Of a DNA stretch of 64,000 nucleotides, positions 25,026-32,188 are shown piece by piece. The position numbers and the translations under genes were made by a program. Source of the DNA: Mesorhizobium qingshengii (GTDB lineage: Bacteria > Pseudomonadota > Alphaproteobacteria > Rhizobiales > Rhizobiaceae). Within the stretch, counting starts at the first letter, position 1; the number at the start of each line of letters is the position of its first letter. The notes beneath the pieces are model-generated. The model did no database searches. It was not told where the DNA came from and saw nothing but the letters and a program-made list of their open reading frames with translations. The stretch spans positions 310,001 to 374,000 of the forward strand of contig NZ_FMXM01000003.1 of assembly GCF_900103325.1 (NCBI RefSeq), in the 5' to 3' direction.

Positions 25026-25451
25026 TCAGCGCTTGCGGGAGAACCAGAAGGCCTCGGCCATGCGCTTCATGCCGATGCGCTCGTAAAAGCCGACGGCGTC
25101 GGGCATGGAGATCAGGCTGATGGCAACGGACGGCCCAAGCTGGCGCCGCGCCTCGTCCATCAGGCCCTTGCCGATGCCAAGCCCTTGCGCCGATTGGGAG
25201 ACGGCGAGCTCGGAAATGTAGCAGACCCAGGAAAAGTCGGTGACGGCCCTGACAACGCCGATCAGCGGCCTCCCCTCCACATCGAGACGCGCCGTCAGCA
25301 CCAGATTGGCGCCCGACAGCATCGCCCTCAGTCGCGCTTCATCATCGACGGGGCGCGTCTCGCCGAGACCGGATTCCACCAGCACGCGGCGGAATTCGGC
25401 GACGTCGAGCTCTGGTTCGCTTGCGTAGAGGATTTGGGAGTTTTCCACCAT
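25026..25451 (-). CDS. GNAT-family N-acetyltransferase
   Basis: A 141-residue acetyl-CoA-dependent acyltransferase fold. After ASEPELDVAEFRRVLVESGLGETRPVDDEARLRAMLSGANLVLTAR comes the core: GVVRAVTDFSWVCYISELAVSQSAQGLGIGKGLMDEARRQLG, with motif A (QGLGIGKGL) for acetyl-CoA pyrophosphate and motif B ending GFYERIGMKRM. The substrate is unknown. ATG 25451 (MVENSQILYAS) is taken as start because the domain begins directly after; upstream in-frame starts at 25469 and 25520 lack clear ribosome-binding sites. It is divergent from leuD and separated from it by 153 bases that hold both promoters. Confidence 0.82.
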   Translation of the reverse strand: MVENSQILYASEPELDVAEFRRVLVESGLGETRPVDDEARLRAMLSGANLVLTARLDVEGRPLIGVVRAVTDFSWVCYISELAVSQSAQGLGIGKGLMDEARRQLGPSVAISLISMPDAVGFYERIGMKRMAEAFWFSRKR

Positions 25452-25604
25452 GACCGCAGACTGCACCATCGGGAGGGCAATTCGAAGTCGTTTGCCTGAC
25501 ACCCTTGTGCCATCACGCACAAACAGTTGGCTTTTATTTGCCCGCGGCTTTGTGTAAACCGGGCCTCAGCAAATCCCCCCGCAACGAAGACACGGGCAAA
25601 AGCC

Positions 25605-26210
25605 ATGGAAAAATTCACCAAGCTCACCGGCGTCGCCGCTCCGATGCCGATCGTCAATGTCGACACCGACATGATCATCCCGAAGGATTATCTGAAGACG
25701 ATCAAGCGCACCGGGCTTGGCACCGGGCTGTTCGCCGAAATGCGCTACAATGAAGACGGTTCGGAAAATCCGGATTTCGTGCTCAACAAGCCGGCCTACC
25801 GCAAGGCGCAGATCCTGGTCACCGGCGACAATTTCGGCTGCGGCTCGAGCCGCGAGCATGCGCCGTGGGCGCTGCTCGACTTCGGCATCCGTTGCGTCAT
25901 CTCGACCTCGTTCGCCGACATTTTCTACAACAACTGCTTCAAGAACGGCGTGCTGCCGATCACCGTCAGCCCCGAGGACCTCGAGAAGCTGATGGACGAT
26001 GCTTCGCGCGGCTCCAACGCCACTCTGTCGATCGACCTCGAAGCCAAGGAAATCCGCGGGCCGGATGGCGGCGTGGTCAAGTTCGACCTCGACGATTTCA
26101 AGCGGCACTGCATGCTCAACGGGCTCGACGACATCGGCCTGACCATGGAGAAGGCCGGCGCCATCGCCTCGTTCGAGAAGCGCAACGCCGAACTGCGCCC
26201 CTGGGCCTGA
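25605..26210 (+). CDS. leuD: 3-isopropylmalate dehydratase small subunit LeuD
   Basis: A 201-residue small subunit of isopropylmalate isomerase (leucine biosynthesis, step 2), the swivel domain that partners LeuC. Key stretches are [76 protein letters not shown] and [30 protein letters not shown] is the substrate-contact loop. Length 201 is standard. ATG 25605 is preceded by a weak ACGGGCAAA. LeuC is not in the window. In many Rhizobiales leuD and leuB are close neighbours; here a secreted-protein gene, a RidA gene and a VOC gene separate them. A weak hairpin at 26234-26257 follows the gene. Confidence 0.96.
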   Translation: MEKFTKLTGVAAPMPIVNVDTDMIIPKDYLKTIKRTGLGTGLFAEMRYNEDGSENPDFVLNKPAYRKAQILVTGDNFGCGSSREHAPWALLDFGIRCVISTSFADIFYNNCFKNGVLPITVSPEDLEKLMDDASRGSNATLSIDLEAKEIRGPDGGVVKFDLDDFKRHCMLNGLDDIGLTMEKAGAIASFEKRNAELRPWA

Positions 26211-26233
26211 GCGGCACCCTGTCCGACGGATAG

Positions 26234-26257
26234 GCCCGGCCCTTTCAGGCCGGGTTC
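26234..26257 (+). terminator. Possible terminator after leuD
   Basis: GCCCGGCC and GGCCGGGT pair around a 6-base loop, followed by a short TTCGTG tail. The stem is strong but the T-tract is poor, so termination may be partial. Confidence 0.4.
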
Positions 26258-26282
26258 GTGGCGACTGAAGGGAGGGACAGTC

Positions 26283-27206
26283 ATGACACGTTCTCTTTTT
26301 GCCGGCGTTTGCGCGGTGGCCTTGTTGCTGGTCCCCGCCGCGTTTGCCCAGACGCAGACGCCTGCTGCGCAGCCGGCGCCAGCGGCTGAAAAGCCTGCCG
26401 CCGATCAGGGCACGGACGCCGCTGACGCTTCCGACGACGACAAGCAGGCACCCGTGCCGTTCGAGGGTGGCCAGCTGACCATCACCCAGCCGGAGCAGGA
26501 CGGTGAGAAGGTGCTTGCCTATGACGGCAAGGAACTGGCCAGCAACTATGACGTCTTCTTCGACAGGATCGTCGAGGTCGGCGGCGTCAAGGTGGCGCTG
26601 TTCGATGTCGGCGATGGCGGCAATCAATGCGGGCCGGCAACGGTGATCGTCTGGAAGCCGGAAGGCGGCACCATCCAGAGCACGACGGTCGAACAGGACG
26701 AGTGCGGCGCGCCGCCATCGGCGGTGTCCGACAACGCCATCTATTTCGTGCCCTATCTGTTGCCGGGCGATGCAAAGCCGGCTTTGCAATGGTCGCCCAC
26801 CGGCGGGCTGACCACTTCGGGCAATCTGACCTACATGCCGGAACCCGGCACCGACTGGAAGGATGTCGACCCGTCGAAATACGACAACATCATCGACGCC
26901 TTCCACAACGAGGCTGTCTACAAGGAGGCCGAAAAGCTGCTCGGCAAGGACATGCCAGACATGGCGACCAGCCTGCTTGTCGGCGGCGGCACGGAAAAGA
27001 CCGCGTCGGGCGCCTTCTATGCCAGCGGTTGCGTGCCGCATGATTGCGGCGGCAATGACGGCTTCATGGCGGTCGACCCGGCCCAGCACAAGCTCTACTT
27101 CGCCCGCCGCGGCGACAATGGCGAGCCGAACGCCTGGCCGGCGGTGACGACATGGCCGGCCGATGTGAAGGAGGCGCTGGACAAGGCGCTGGGGTCCGCG
27201 AACTAG
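26283..27206 (+). CDS. Hypothetical secreted protein
   Basis: A 307-residue exported protein of unknown function. The signal peptide is MTRSLFAGVCAVALLLVPAAFAQ with an AFA-Q cleavage site. A low-complexity Ala/Pro/Asp linker (24-55) precedes a folded part with four cysteines in pairs (NQCGPATVIVW, EQDECGAPP; ASGCVPHDCGGNDGF), so disulphide bonds in the periplasm are likely. The stretch SGCVPHDCGGNDGFMAVDPAQHKLYFA resembles the small periplasmic inhibitor-like proteins of the Ivy/PliI type in pattern, but I cannot support that identification. ATG 26283 has GGAGGGACAGTC upstream, a very good ribosome-binding site. It is monocistronic by position, ending 6 bases before a palindromic repeat. Confidence 0.7.
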   Translation: MTRSLFAGVCAVALLLVPAAFAQTQTPAAQPAPAAEKPAADQGTDAADASDDDKQAPVPFEGGQLTITQPEQDGEKVLAYDGKELASNYDVFFDRIVEVGGVKVALFDVGDGGNQCGPATVIVWKPEGGTIQSTTVEQDECGAPPSAVSDNAIYFVPYLLPGDAKPALQWSPTGGLTTSGNLTYMPEPGTDWKDVDPSKYDNIIDAFHNEAVYKEAEKLLGKDMPDMATSLLVGGGTEKTASGAFYASGCVPHDCGGNDGFMAVDPAQHKLYFARRGDNGEPNAWPAVTTWPADVKEALDKALGSAN

Positions 27207-27211
27207 GGTGA

Positions 27212-27325
27212 TGCCGGCCTGCAAACGGCGGCTTCCTGCGCTTCCGGTGCTCACGTATTTTAAGTACGCTCCGCTCTGGGTCTCGGAATCCGCCGTTTTC
27301 GACTCGGCCTGACCTGAATCTCAAC
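27212..27325. repeat. Palindromic intergenic repeat, long copy
   Basis: Outer arms AAACGGCGG-CTTCC and GGAATCCGCCGTTT, and inner arms around CACGTATTTTAAGTACG-like sequence, fold into one long imperfect stem. The flanks GCCGGCCTGCAAACGG and CCTGACCTGAATCTCAACA match the copy at 8239-8292. It lies between two same-strand genes and may act as terminator or mRNA stabiliser. Confidence 0.7.
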
Positions 27326-27437
27326 ATACCCTCGACCCCCATCCCTCCATCGTCGGGACAATAGCCAGTCCTGTCTGGCCTATGGTGCGACGGTGCCTTT
27401 CCTTTCAAAACGTCCTGAACAATTCTGCGAGGACCCC

Positions 27438-27821
27438 ATGCGCAAGCTCATCTCCACCGGCTCGCCGTTCGAAAAGACCGCCGGCTATTCGCGTGCGGTG
27501 GTGCAGGGCGACTGGTGCTTCGTGTCCGGCACGACCGGCTACGACTATGCGACGATGACGATGCCGGAGACGGTCGAGGCGCAGACGCGCAATTGCCTGG
27601 CGACGATCGGCAAGGCGTTGCAGGATGGCGGCTTCGCGATGGCCGATGTGGTGCGCGCGCATTACTACATCACCGACCAGGCCTTCGTGGACATCGTCTT
27701 TCCGATCCTGGGCGAGACGTTCGGCGACATCAGGCCGGCGGCGACGATGATCGTCTGCCAGCTCAACAAGCCGGAAATGAAGATCGAAATCGAGGTGACG
27801 GCGCTGCGGCGGACAGCTTGA
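27438..27821 (+). CDS. RidA family protein
   Basis: A 127-residue YjgF/YER057c/UK114 (Rid) protein; trimeric enzymes of the RidA branch deaminate reactive enamines and imines. Features are STGSPFEKTAGYSRAVVQGDWCFVSGTTGYD, QTRNCLATIGKALQDGGFAMADVVRAHYYITD and the end RPAATMIVCQLNKPEMKIEIEVTALRR. The arginine of the RidA active site (R107 in E. coli, in a xxVxVARLPxxxxVEIEA context) is replaced here (VCQLNKPEMKIEIE), so it belongs to a Rid1-7 type subfamily rather than canonical RidA, and deaminase activity is uncertain. ATG 27438 follows GCGAGGACCCC. The VOC gene starts 4 bases after its stop, suggesting an operon. Confidence 0.85.
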   Translation: MRKLISTGSPFEKTAGYSRAVVQGDWCFVSGTTGYDYATMTMPETVEAQTRNCLATIGKALQDGGFAMADVVRAHYYITDQAFVDIVFPILGETFGDIRPAATMIVCQLNKPEMKIEIEVTALRRTA

Positions 27822-27825
27822 TCGG

Positions 27826-28176
27826 ATGAAGGTCAAGCGCATCATTGCCAACATCGCCACGCAGGACATCGCGGCGGCAAAGCGTTTCTACCACGACGTG
27901 CTCGGCCTCGACCTGCTCATGGATCATGGCTGGATCGCCACCTACGGCTCGGCCGGGACCATGGATATCCAGATCAGCTTCGCCGAACAGGGCGGCTCGG
28001 GCACGCCGGTGCCGGATCTGTCGATCGAGGTCGACGATGTCGAGGCCGCGCTTGAAGCCATGAAGACGGCTGGCTTCGCCATCGAATACGGGCCGGCCGA
28101 AGAACCCTGGGGCGTGCGGCGGTTCTATGTGCGCGATCCCTATGGCAGGCTGGTCAACATTCTCTCGCATCGGTGA
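27826..28176 (+). CDS. VOC family (glyoxalase/bleomycin-resistance fold) protein
   Basis: A 116-residue vicinal-oxygen-chelate protein: KRIIANIATQDIAAAKRFYHDVLGLDLLMDHGWIATYG, then LSIEVDDVEAALEAMKTAGFAIEYGPAEEPWGVRRFYVRDPYGRLVNILSHR. The paired beta-alpha-beta-beta-beta modules are clear, and the terminal RDPYGRLVNI is the usual second-module end. VOC proteins bind a divalent metal and catalyse isomerisation, dioxygenation or ring opening, or sequester antibiotics; the activity here cannot be assigned. The first metal ligand position (usually H/E in the first strand) is Asn (ANIAT), so it may be a non-catalytic binding protein. It starts 4 bases after the RidA-like gene on the same strand and is probably co-translated with it. 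Confidence 0.85.
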   Translation: MKVKRIIANIATQDIAAAKRFYHDVLGLDLLMDHGWIATYGSAGTMDIQISFAEQGGSGTPVPDLSIEVDDVEAALEAMKTAGFAIEYGPAEEPWGVRRFYVRDPYGRLVNILSHR

Positions 28177-28305
28177 AGAGCTATGCCCTCTTACGAGATG
28201 CTGGCGGGACAACATGTGAAGGATCGCGGCTCTCGTCCCCTTGCGCGCCGGGCGCTTGGCGTTTAGCAAGGCGCCGGTTCGAATTCTTTCTGGGACGGTT
28301 TCTCC

Positions 28306-29409
28306 ATGGCAACGAAGCATCTTTTCCTGCTCCCCGGCGACGGCATCGGCCCGGAGGCCATGGCCGAGGTCAAGAAGCTGATCGCTGCCATGAACGAAAA
28401 GCTCGGCAGCGGCTTCGTCACCGAGGACGGTCTGGTCGGCGGCTGCGCCTACGACGCGCATGGCGCGGCGATTTCGGATGCCGACATGGCAAAGGCAATG
28501 GCGGCCGACGCGGTGCTGTTCGGCGCCGTCGGCGGGCCGAAATGGGATGCGGTGCCTTACGAAGTGCGCCCCGAAGCCGGCCTGCTGCGGCTGCGCAAGG
28601 ACATGGAGCTGTTCGCCAATCTGCGCCCGGCCATCTGCTATCCGGCGCTGGCGGCGTCCTCCTCGCTCAAGCAGGAAGTGGTCGAAGGCCTCGACATCCT
28701 CATCGTGCGCGAGTTGACCGGCGGCGTCTATTTCGGCGAGCCCAAGCAGATCATCGATCTCGGCAACGGCCAGAAGCGCGGCATCGACACCCAGGTCTAC
28801 GACACGTTCGAGATCGAGCGCATTTCGGGCGTCGCCTTCGAACTGGCGCGTACCCGCAAGAACCACGTCACCTCGATGGAAAAGCGCAATGTGATGAAGT
28901 CGGGCGTGCTGTGGAACGAGGTCGTCACCCAGACCCACAAGGCGCGCTATTCAGACGTCAAGCTCGACCACATGCTGGCCGATGCCGGCGGCATGCAGCT
29001 GGTGCGCTGGCCCAAGCAGTTCGACGTCATCGTCACCGACAATCTGTTCGGCGACATGCTGTCCGACATCGCCGCCATGCTGACCGGCTCGATCGGCATG
29101 CTGCCGTCGGCCTCGCTCGGCGCCCCGGATGCCAAGACCAAGAAGCGCAAGGCGCTCTACGAGCCGGTGCACGGTTCGGCGCCGGACATTGCCGGCAAGG
29201 GCATCGCCAACCCGATCGCCATGATCGCCTCCTTCGCCATGTGCCTGCGTTATTCCTTCGGCATGGTGGCGGAAGCCGACCGTCTCGAGGGCGCCATCGC
29301 CGCGGTGCTCGACGATGGCCTGCGCACCAAGGACATCATGTCCGAAGGCATGACCGAGGTCGGCACGGTGCGGATGGGCGACGCGATCATCGCCAAATTC
29401 CTGGGCTGA
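28306..29409 (+). CDS. leuB: 3-isopropylmalate dehydrogenase LeuB
   Basis: A 367-residue NAD+-dependent beta-decarboxylating dehydrogenase, third step of leucine synthesis. It opens [22 protein letters not shown] and has [35 protein letters not shown] with substrate arginines, then [14 protein letters not shown] (LeuB-specific loop and catalytic Tyr), [62 protein letters not shown] (metal aspartates), and [22 protein letters not shown], which binds NAD. Length is standard. ATG 28306 is preceded by GGGACGGTTTCTCC. The GNAT gene at 29414 starts 4 bases after its stop. The 129 bases upstream show no leucine-rich leader peptide, so attenuation is not evident. Confidence 0.97.
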   Translation: MATKHLFLLPGDGIGPEAMAEVKKLIAAMNEKLGSGFVTEDGLVGGCAYDAHGAAISDADMAKAMAADAVLFGAVGGPKWDAVPYEVRPEAGLLRLRKDMELFANLRPAICYPALAASSSLKQEVVEGLDILIVRELTGGVYFGEPKQIIDLGNGQKRGIDTQVYDTFEIERISGVAFELARTRKNHVTSMEKRNVMKSGVLWNEVVTQTHKARYSDVKLDHMLADAGGMQLVRWPKQFDVIVTDNLFGDMLSDIAAMLTGSIGMLPSASLGAPDAKTKKRKALYEPVHGSAPDIAGKGIANPIAMIASFAMCLRYSFGMVAEADRLEGAIAAVLDDGLRTKDIMSEGMTEVGTVRMGDAIIAKFLG

Positions 29410-29413
29410 GCCG

Positions 29414-29899
29414 ATGGCGGTCGACGTCCGCTGGGCGACGACCGAGGATGCGGCCGCACTCGCGGCCATGCTGTGCGAGATGGCGGTGCATTACCGGCAG
29501 CCGCCTCTTGCCGCCGACCGGGCCCTTGCCGCTGCGCGGAAATGGCTGGCCGAGGAAAGTCCGGCCTATCCGCATTTCGCGCTCGCCTTCGTCGAGGGAG
29601 AGGTCAGCGGCCTGGCATCGGTGGCGATCGCGCATCCCGGCATCGATCTCGAGCGGCTCTTGTTCCTCAAGGACCTGTTCGTGCGCGGCAAGGCTCGCAA
29701 CGCCGGCATTGGCCGCGCGCTGATCGGCTTTCTCGCCGACCATTGCCGGCGCCACGGCATCGGCCGCATCGACCTGACCACCGAGGACTGGAACGAGGGC
29801 GCGCTGCGTTTCTACGCGCGGCTCGGCGCCGAGCGCCATGGCCAGAAGATTGTCCTCAGATTGTCGGGCGAGTCGCTGGCGGTCGCGACTAAACCCTGA
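29414..29899 (+). CDS. GNAT-family N-acetyltransferase
   Basis: A 161-residue acetyltransferase: VDVRWATTEDAAALAAMLCEMAVHYRQPPLAADRALAAARKWL, then FALAFVEGEVSGLASVAIAHPGIDLERLLFLKDLFVRGKARNAGIGRALIGFLADHCRRHG (motif A with RNAGIGRAL) and RIDLTTEDWNEGALRFYARLGAERHGQKIVLRL (motif B). The substrate is unknown. ATG 29414 lies 4 bases after the leuB stop, so translation is probably coupled to leuB, although the functions look unrelated. Its 3' end overlaps the convergent OB-DUF805 gene by 11 bases. Confidence 0.86.
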   Translation: MAVDVRWATTEDAAALAAMLCEMAVHYRQPPLAADRALAAARKWLAEESPAYPHFALAFVEGEVSGLASVAIAHPGIDLERLLFLKDLFVRGKARNAGIGRALIGFLADHCRRHGIGRIDLTTEDWNEGALRFYARLGAERHGQKIVLRLSGESLAVATKP

Positions 29900-30593
29900 T
29901 CCCTGCCGGCACCGGTCCCCATTGGTTTTCCCTGGCCTGCGTCGGGATCAGGGCGAAGACTAGGATGATCAGGCCGCCGATGGAGGGGATGAGCATCACC
30001 AGGCAGAGCCAGCCCGGCAGGCCGATATCGTGCAGGCGGCGCACGATCATGCCGAGGCCGGGCAGGAACGTGCCCAGCAGGAAAACGCCGAAAAGCCCGA
30101 CCGTCACCGCCGGCATCTCGGCGCTGTCGAGATTGCCCATCTCGACATCGGCAAAAATGCCGATGCCAAGGATCGCCAGCAAAGCGATCGTCCAGAACAG
30201 GCAATAGCCCCAATATTCCTTGCGGCGGGCGCGGCCGGCGAAATTGAAGTAGTTGCCTGTCAGGCCGCGCCAGAAATAACCCCACAGGTCGGTGGGCTCG
30301 GCTGGCTCGGAGGACCGGCCGAAATGCTGCGCCTGGGATGCGCGCGCTGCCGGCGTATTGCCAGCTTGAGCCGGTGCCGCGTTCGCACTGGCATCGCTGG
30401 CCAGGTCTTGGGCGGTGATCGAAAAAACGTCACGCGCCTGGCCGCCGGCCGGCTGGAATTCGACCCTCGTGCCTCGTGCCATGGCGGTTTCGCGGCGCAG
30501 GTCCTCGCGCCTGAACGTGTAACGGTTGCCGTCCGCCCCGGTGATGAAGCCGAAGCCCTGGTCCTCGTCATAATGGAGCACTTCGCCGCGCAT
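29889..30593 (-). CDS. OB-fold (cold-shock-like) plus DUF805 membrane protein
   Basis: A 234-residue two-part protein. Residues 1-60 form a cold-shock-type OB module: MRGEVLHYDEDQGFGFITGADGNRYTFRREDLRRETAMARGTRVEFQPAGG, with the RNA-binding GFGFI strand. A 45-residue Ala/Ser/Gln linker follows, then a DUF805 membrane domain (110-225): WRGLTGNYFNFAGRARRKEYWGYCLFWTIALLAILG, with three or four TM helices and the family motif GRARRKEYW. DUF805 proteins are small uncharacterised inner-membrane proteins; a fused nucleic-acid-binding module suggests coupling RNA to the membrane. ATG 30593 is set by GGGGGTGGGTG. An open frame to 30737 has no supporting sequence. Convergent with the GNAT gene, overlapping it by 11 bases. 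Confidence 0.82.
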   Translation of the reverse strand: MRGEVLHYDEDQGFGFITGADGNRYTFRREDLRRETAMARGTRVEFQPAGGQARDVFSITAQDLASDASANAAPAQAGNTPAARASQAQHFGRSSEPAEPTDLWGYFWRGLTGNYFNFAGRARRKEYWGYCLFWTIALLAILGIGIFADVEMGNLDSAEMPAVTVGLFGVFLLGTFLPGLGMIVRRLHDIGLPGWLCLVMLIPSIGGLIILVFALIPTQARENQWGPVPAGIRV

Positions 30594-30709
30594 CACCCAC
30601 CCCCTTGTCGCCACGTCCCCCGGCCAAGGTGTGGCACAGGGCCGAGCCCGTCGGCAAGGCCGCGCGACATGGCTACCGTCCCCGCGGCAAATGAAGCATA
30701 AGACAGGAC

Positions 30710-32188
30710 GTGAAACCGCCCTCGCAAAAACAGACAATGACAGCCGAGCGTTCTGATGCCAGCGTCGTGACCGAGGACGGGGAGGTCATAACGCCGCCCC
30801 CGACACTGGCCATCGATGCCACCGGCCTGATGTTGTGGCCGCCCGGCAAGGGTCTGGCTGGCATCCCGCGGGTGGAGAGCTTTCTGATCAACGCGGCGTT
30901 GGCGGATCCCGACCCTTGCGTGGACGTGGTCGCGTTCCGGTCCGGGGAAGGCCGGTTTCGACCGCTTGCTCCCTACGAACAGGAACATGTCGCGACCGGC
31001 GAGATCTCACCCCGCCGTGTCAAACGATGGCCGGGAAGAAGCATGGCGTTGTCGCAGGCTTTCGCGGCGGTGAGGCAACAGCCATGGGACAAGCGCGAGG
31101 CAGACCGTCACCTCGCCAAGACGGTGACCAACGGCCGGAAGGGGGTTGCCTATCGCGCGACGAGGCTGCTGATCCGCGCCTATCGCCTGTATCGGCGGGC
31201 GCGGATCCGTCTGGGCCCGAGCCAGGATGCTCCGCACCGGACCGCCGAGGCCGAACGCAGCCTTGTGCTGATCAGCCATCACATCCTGACCCAGGAAGAC
31301 CGGTCCGCTGTCTCGGGCGCTGCCGGCAAGCTTGCCTTCCTCTGCCACGATATCATCCCGGCACTACGCCCCGATTTGCTTGGCGCGGGCACCGGCGAGC
31401 GTCGTTTCGGGTCTTATCTCGAGCAGCTCGTGCGCTCCGGCGCGCCAGCGTTCTGCGCTTCCGACGAGGTCGGCGCCACCCTCACCGATCATATGCGCAA
31501 GGCCGGCCTCGAACCGCCCGTGGTATATCGGTTTCCGATGCCTTCCATCCTGCACGAGACGGCATCGCGCATCGGCGCGACCTCTCGCATCGAGGCCGGC
31601 GAACCGTTCGTGCTCTATTGCTCGACCATCGAAGTGCGCAAGAACCACATCCTGCTGGCCCGCATCTGGCAACAGGCGCTCGAGGAAGGGGTCAAGCTGC
31701 CGAGACTTGTCTGCGCCGGGCGCTGGGGCTGGATGATCGAGCCGCTGCGCGCCTATCTCAAGGCTCACCCCGGTCTGTTGCAGTCGGTCACCTTCACCGG
31801 GCTGGTCAGCGACGAGGAGCTGATCCGCTACTATCGCAGCGCGTCCTTCGGCGTCTTTCCCTCGCATATCGAAGGCTGGGGCTACGGCGCCTCGGAATGC
31901 CTCGATTTCGGCATTCCGGTCATCGTTTCGACGACGCCGTCGCTGATCGAGGCGACCGGTGGCCTGATGCCGGCGATCGAGTCCAACGACCAGACCGGCT
32001 GGTACGCTGCCATCCGCAGGATGGCGGAGGACAATGCCTGGCGTTCCTCGCTGGCGGAGCGCATCGCCCAACAGCATCGGCCGACGCCGGCATCGGCAAG
32101 CTGGGCCGCCATCAAGGCGGGACTGCAGGCAAGCGTGGCTGGCAATGTCGCAGCCGCCGCGCCGCTGCAAACCACGCGGCTCCGTTAG
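30710..32188 (+). CDS. Glycosyltransferase family 4/GT1-type
   Basis: A 492-residue retaining glycosyltransferase of GT-B fold. The N-terminal domain (35-280) holds ATGLMLWPPGKGLAGIPRVESFL and LAFLCHDIIPALRPDLL. The C-terminal donor-binding domain shows FVLYCSTIEVRKNHILLARIWQQALEEG, LVCAGRWGWMIE, VTFTGLVSDEELIRYYRSASFGVFPSHIEGWGYGASECLDFGIPVIVSTTPSLIEATGG. The E-x7-E-like pattern (EGWGYGASE) binds the sugar nucleotide. It probably builds exopolysaccharide or lipopolysaccharide, but no polysaccharide neighbours support a specific pathway. GTG 30710 is used; ATG 30737 is an alternative, and both lack a strong ribosome-binding site. Its 3' end overlaps the convergent helicase gene by 4 bases. 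Confidence 0.85.
   Translation: MKPPSQKQTMTAERSDASVVTEDGEVITPPPTLAIDATGLMLWPPGKGLAGIPRVESFLINAALADPDPCVDVVAFRSGEGRFRPLAPYEQEHVATGEISPRRVKRWPGRSMALSQAFAAVRQQPWDKREADRHLAKTVTNGRKGVAYRATRLLIRAYRLYRRARIRLGPSQDAPHRTAEAERSLVLISHHILTQEDRSAVSGAAGKLAFLCHDIIPALRPDLLGAGTGERRFGSYLEQLVRSGAPAFCASDEVGATLTDHMRKAGLEPPVVYRFPMPSILHETASRIGATSRIEAGEPFVLYCSTIEVRKNHILLARIWQQALEEGVKLPRLVCAGRWGWMIEPLRAYLKAHPGLLQSVTFTGLVSDEELIRYYRSASFGVFPSHIEGWGYGASECLDFGIPVIVSTTPSLIEATGGLMPAIESNDQTGWYAAIRRMAEDNAWRSSLAERIAQQHRPTPASASWAAIKAGLQASVAGNVAAAAPLQTTRLR

Noticed and set aside
28182..28268. Leucine leader peptide before leuB
   Set aside because: A 28-codon ORF is present but has no leucine run and no attenuator hairpin.
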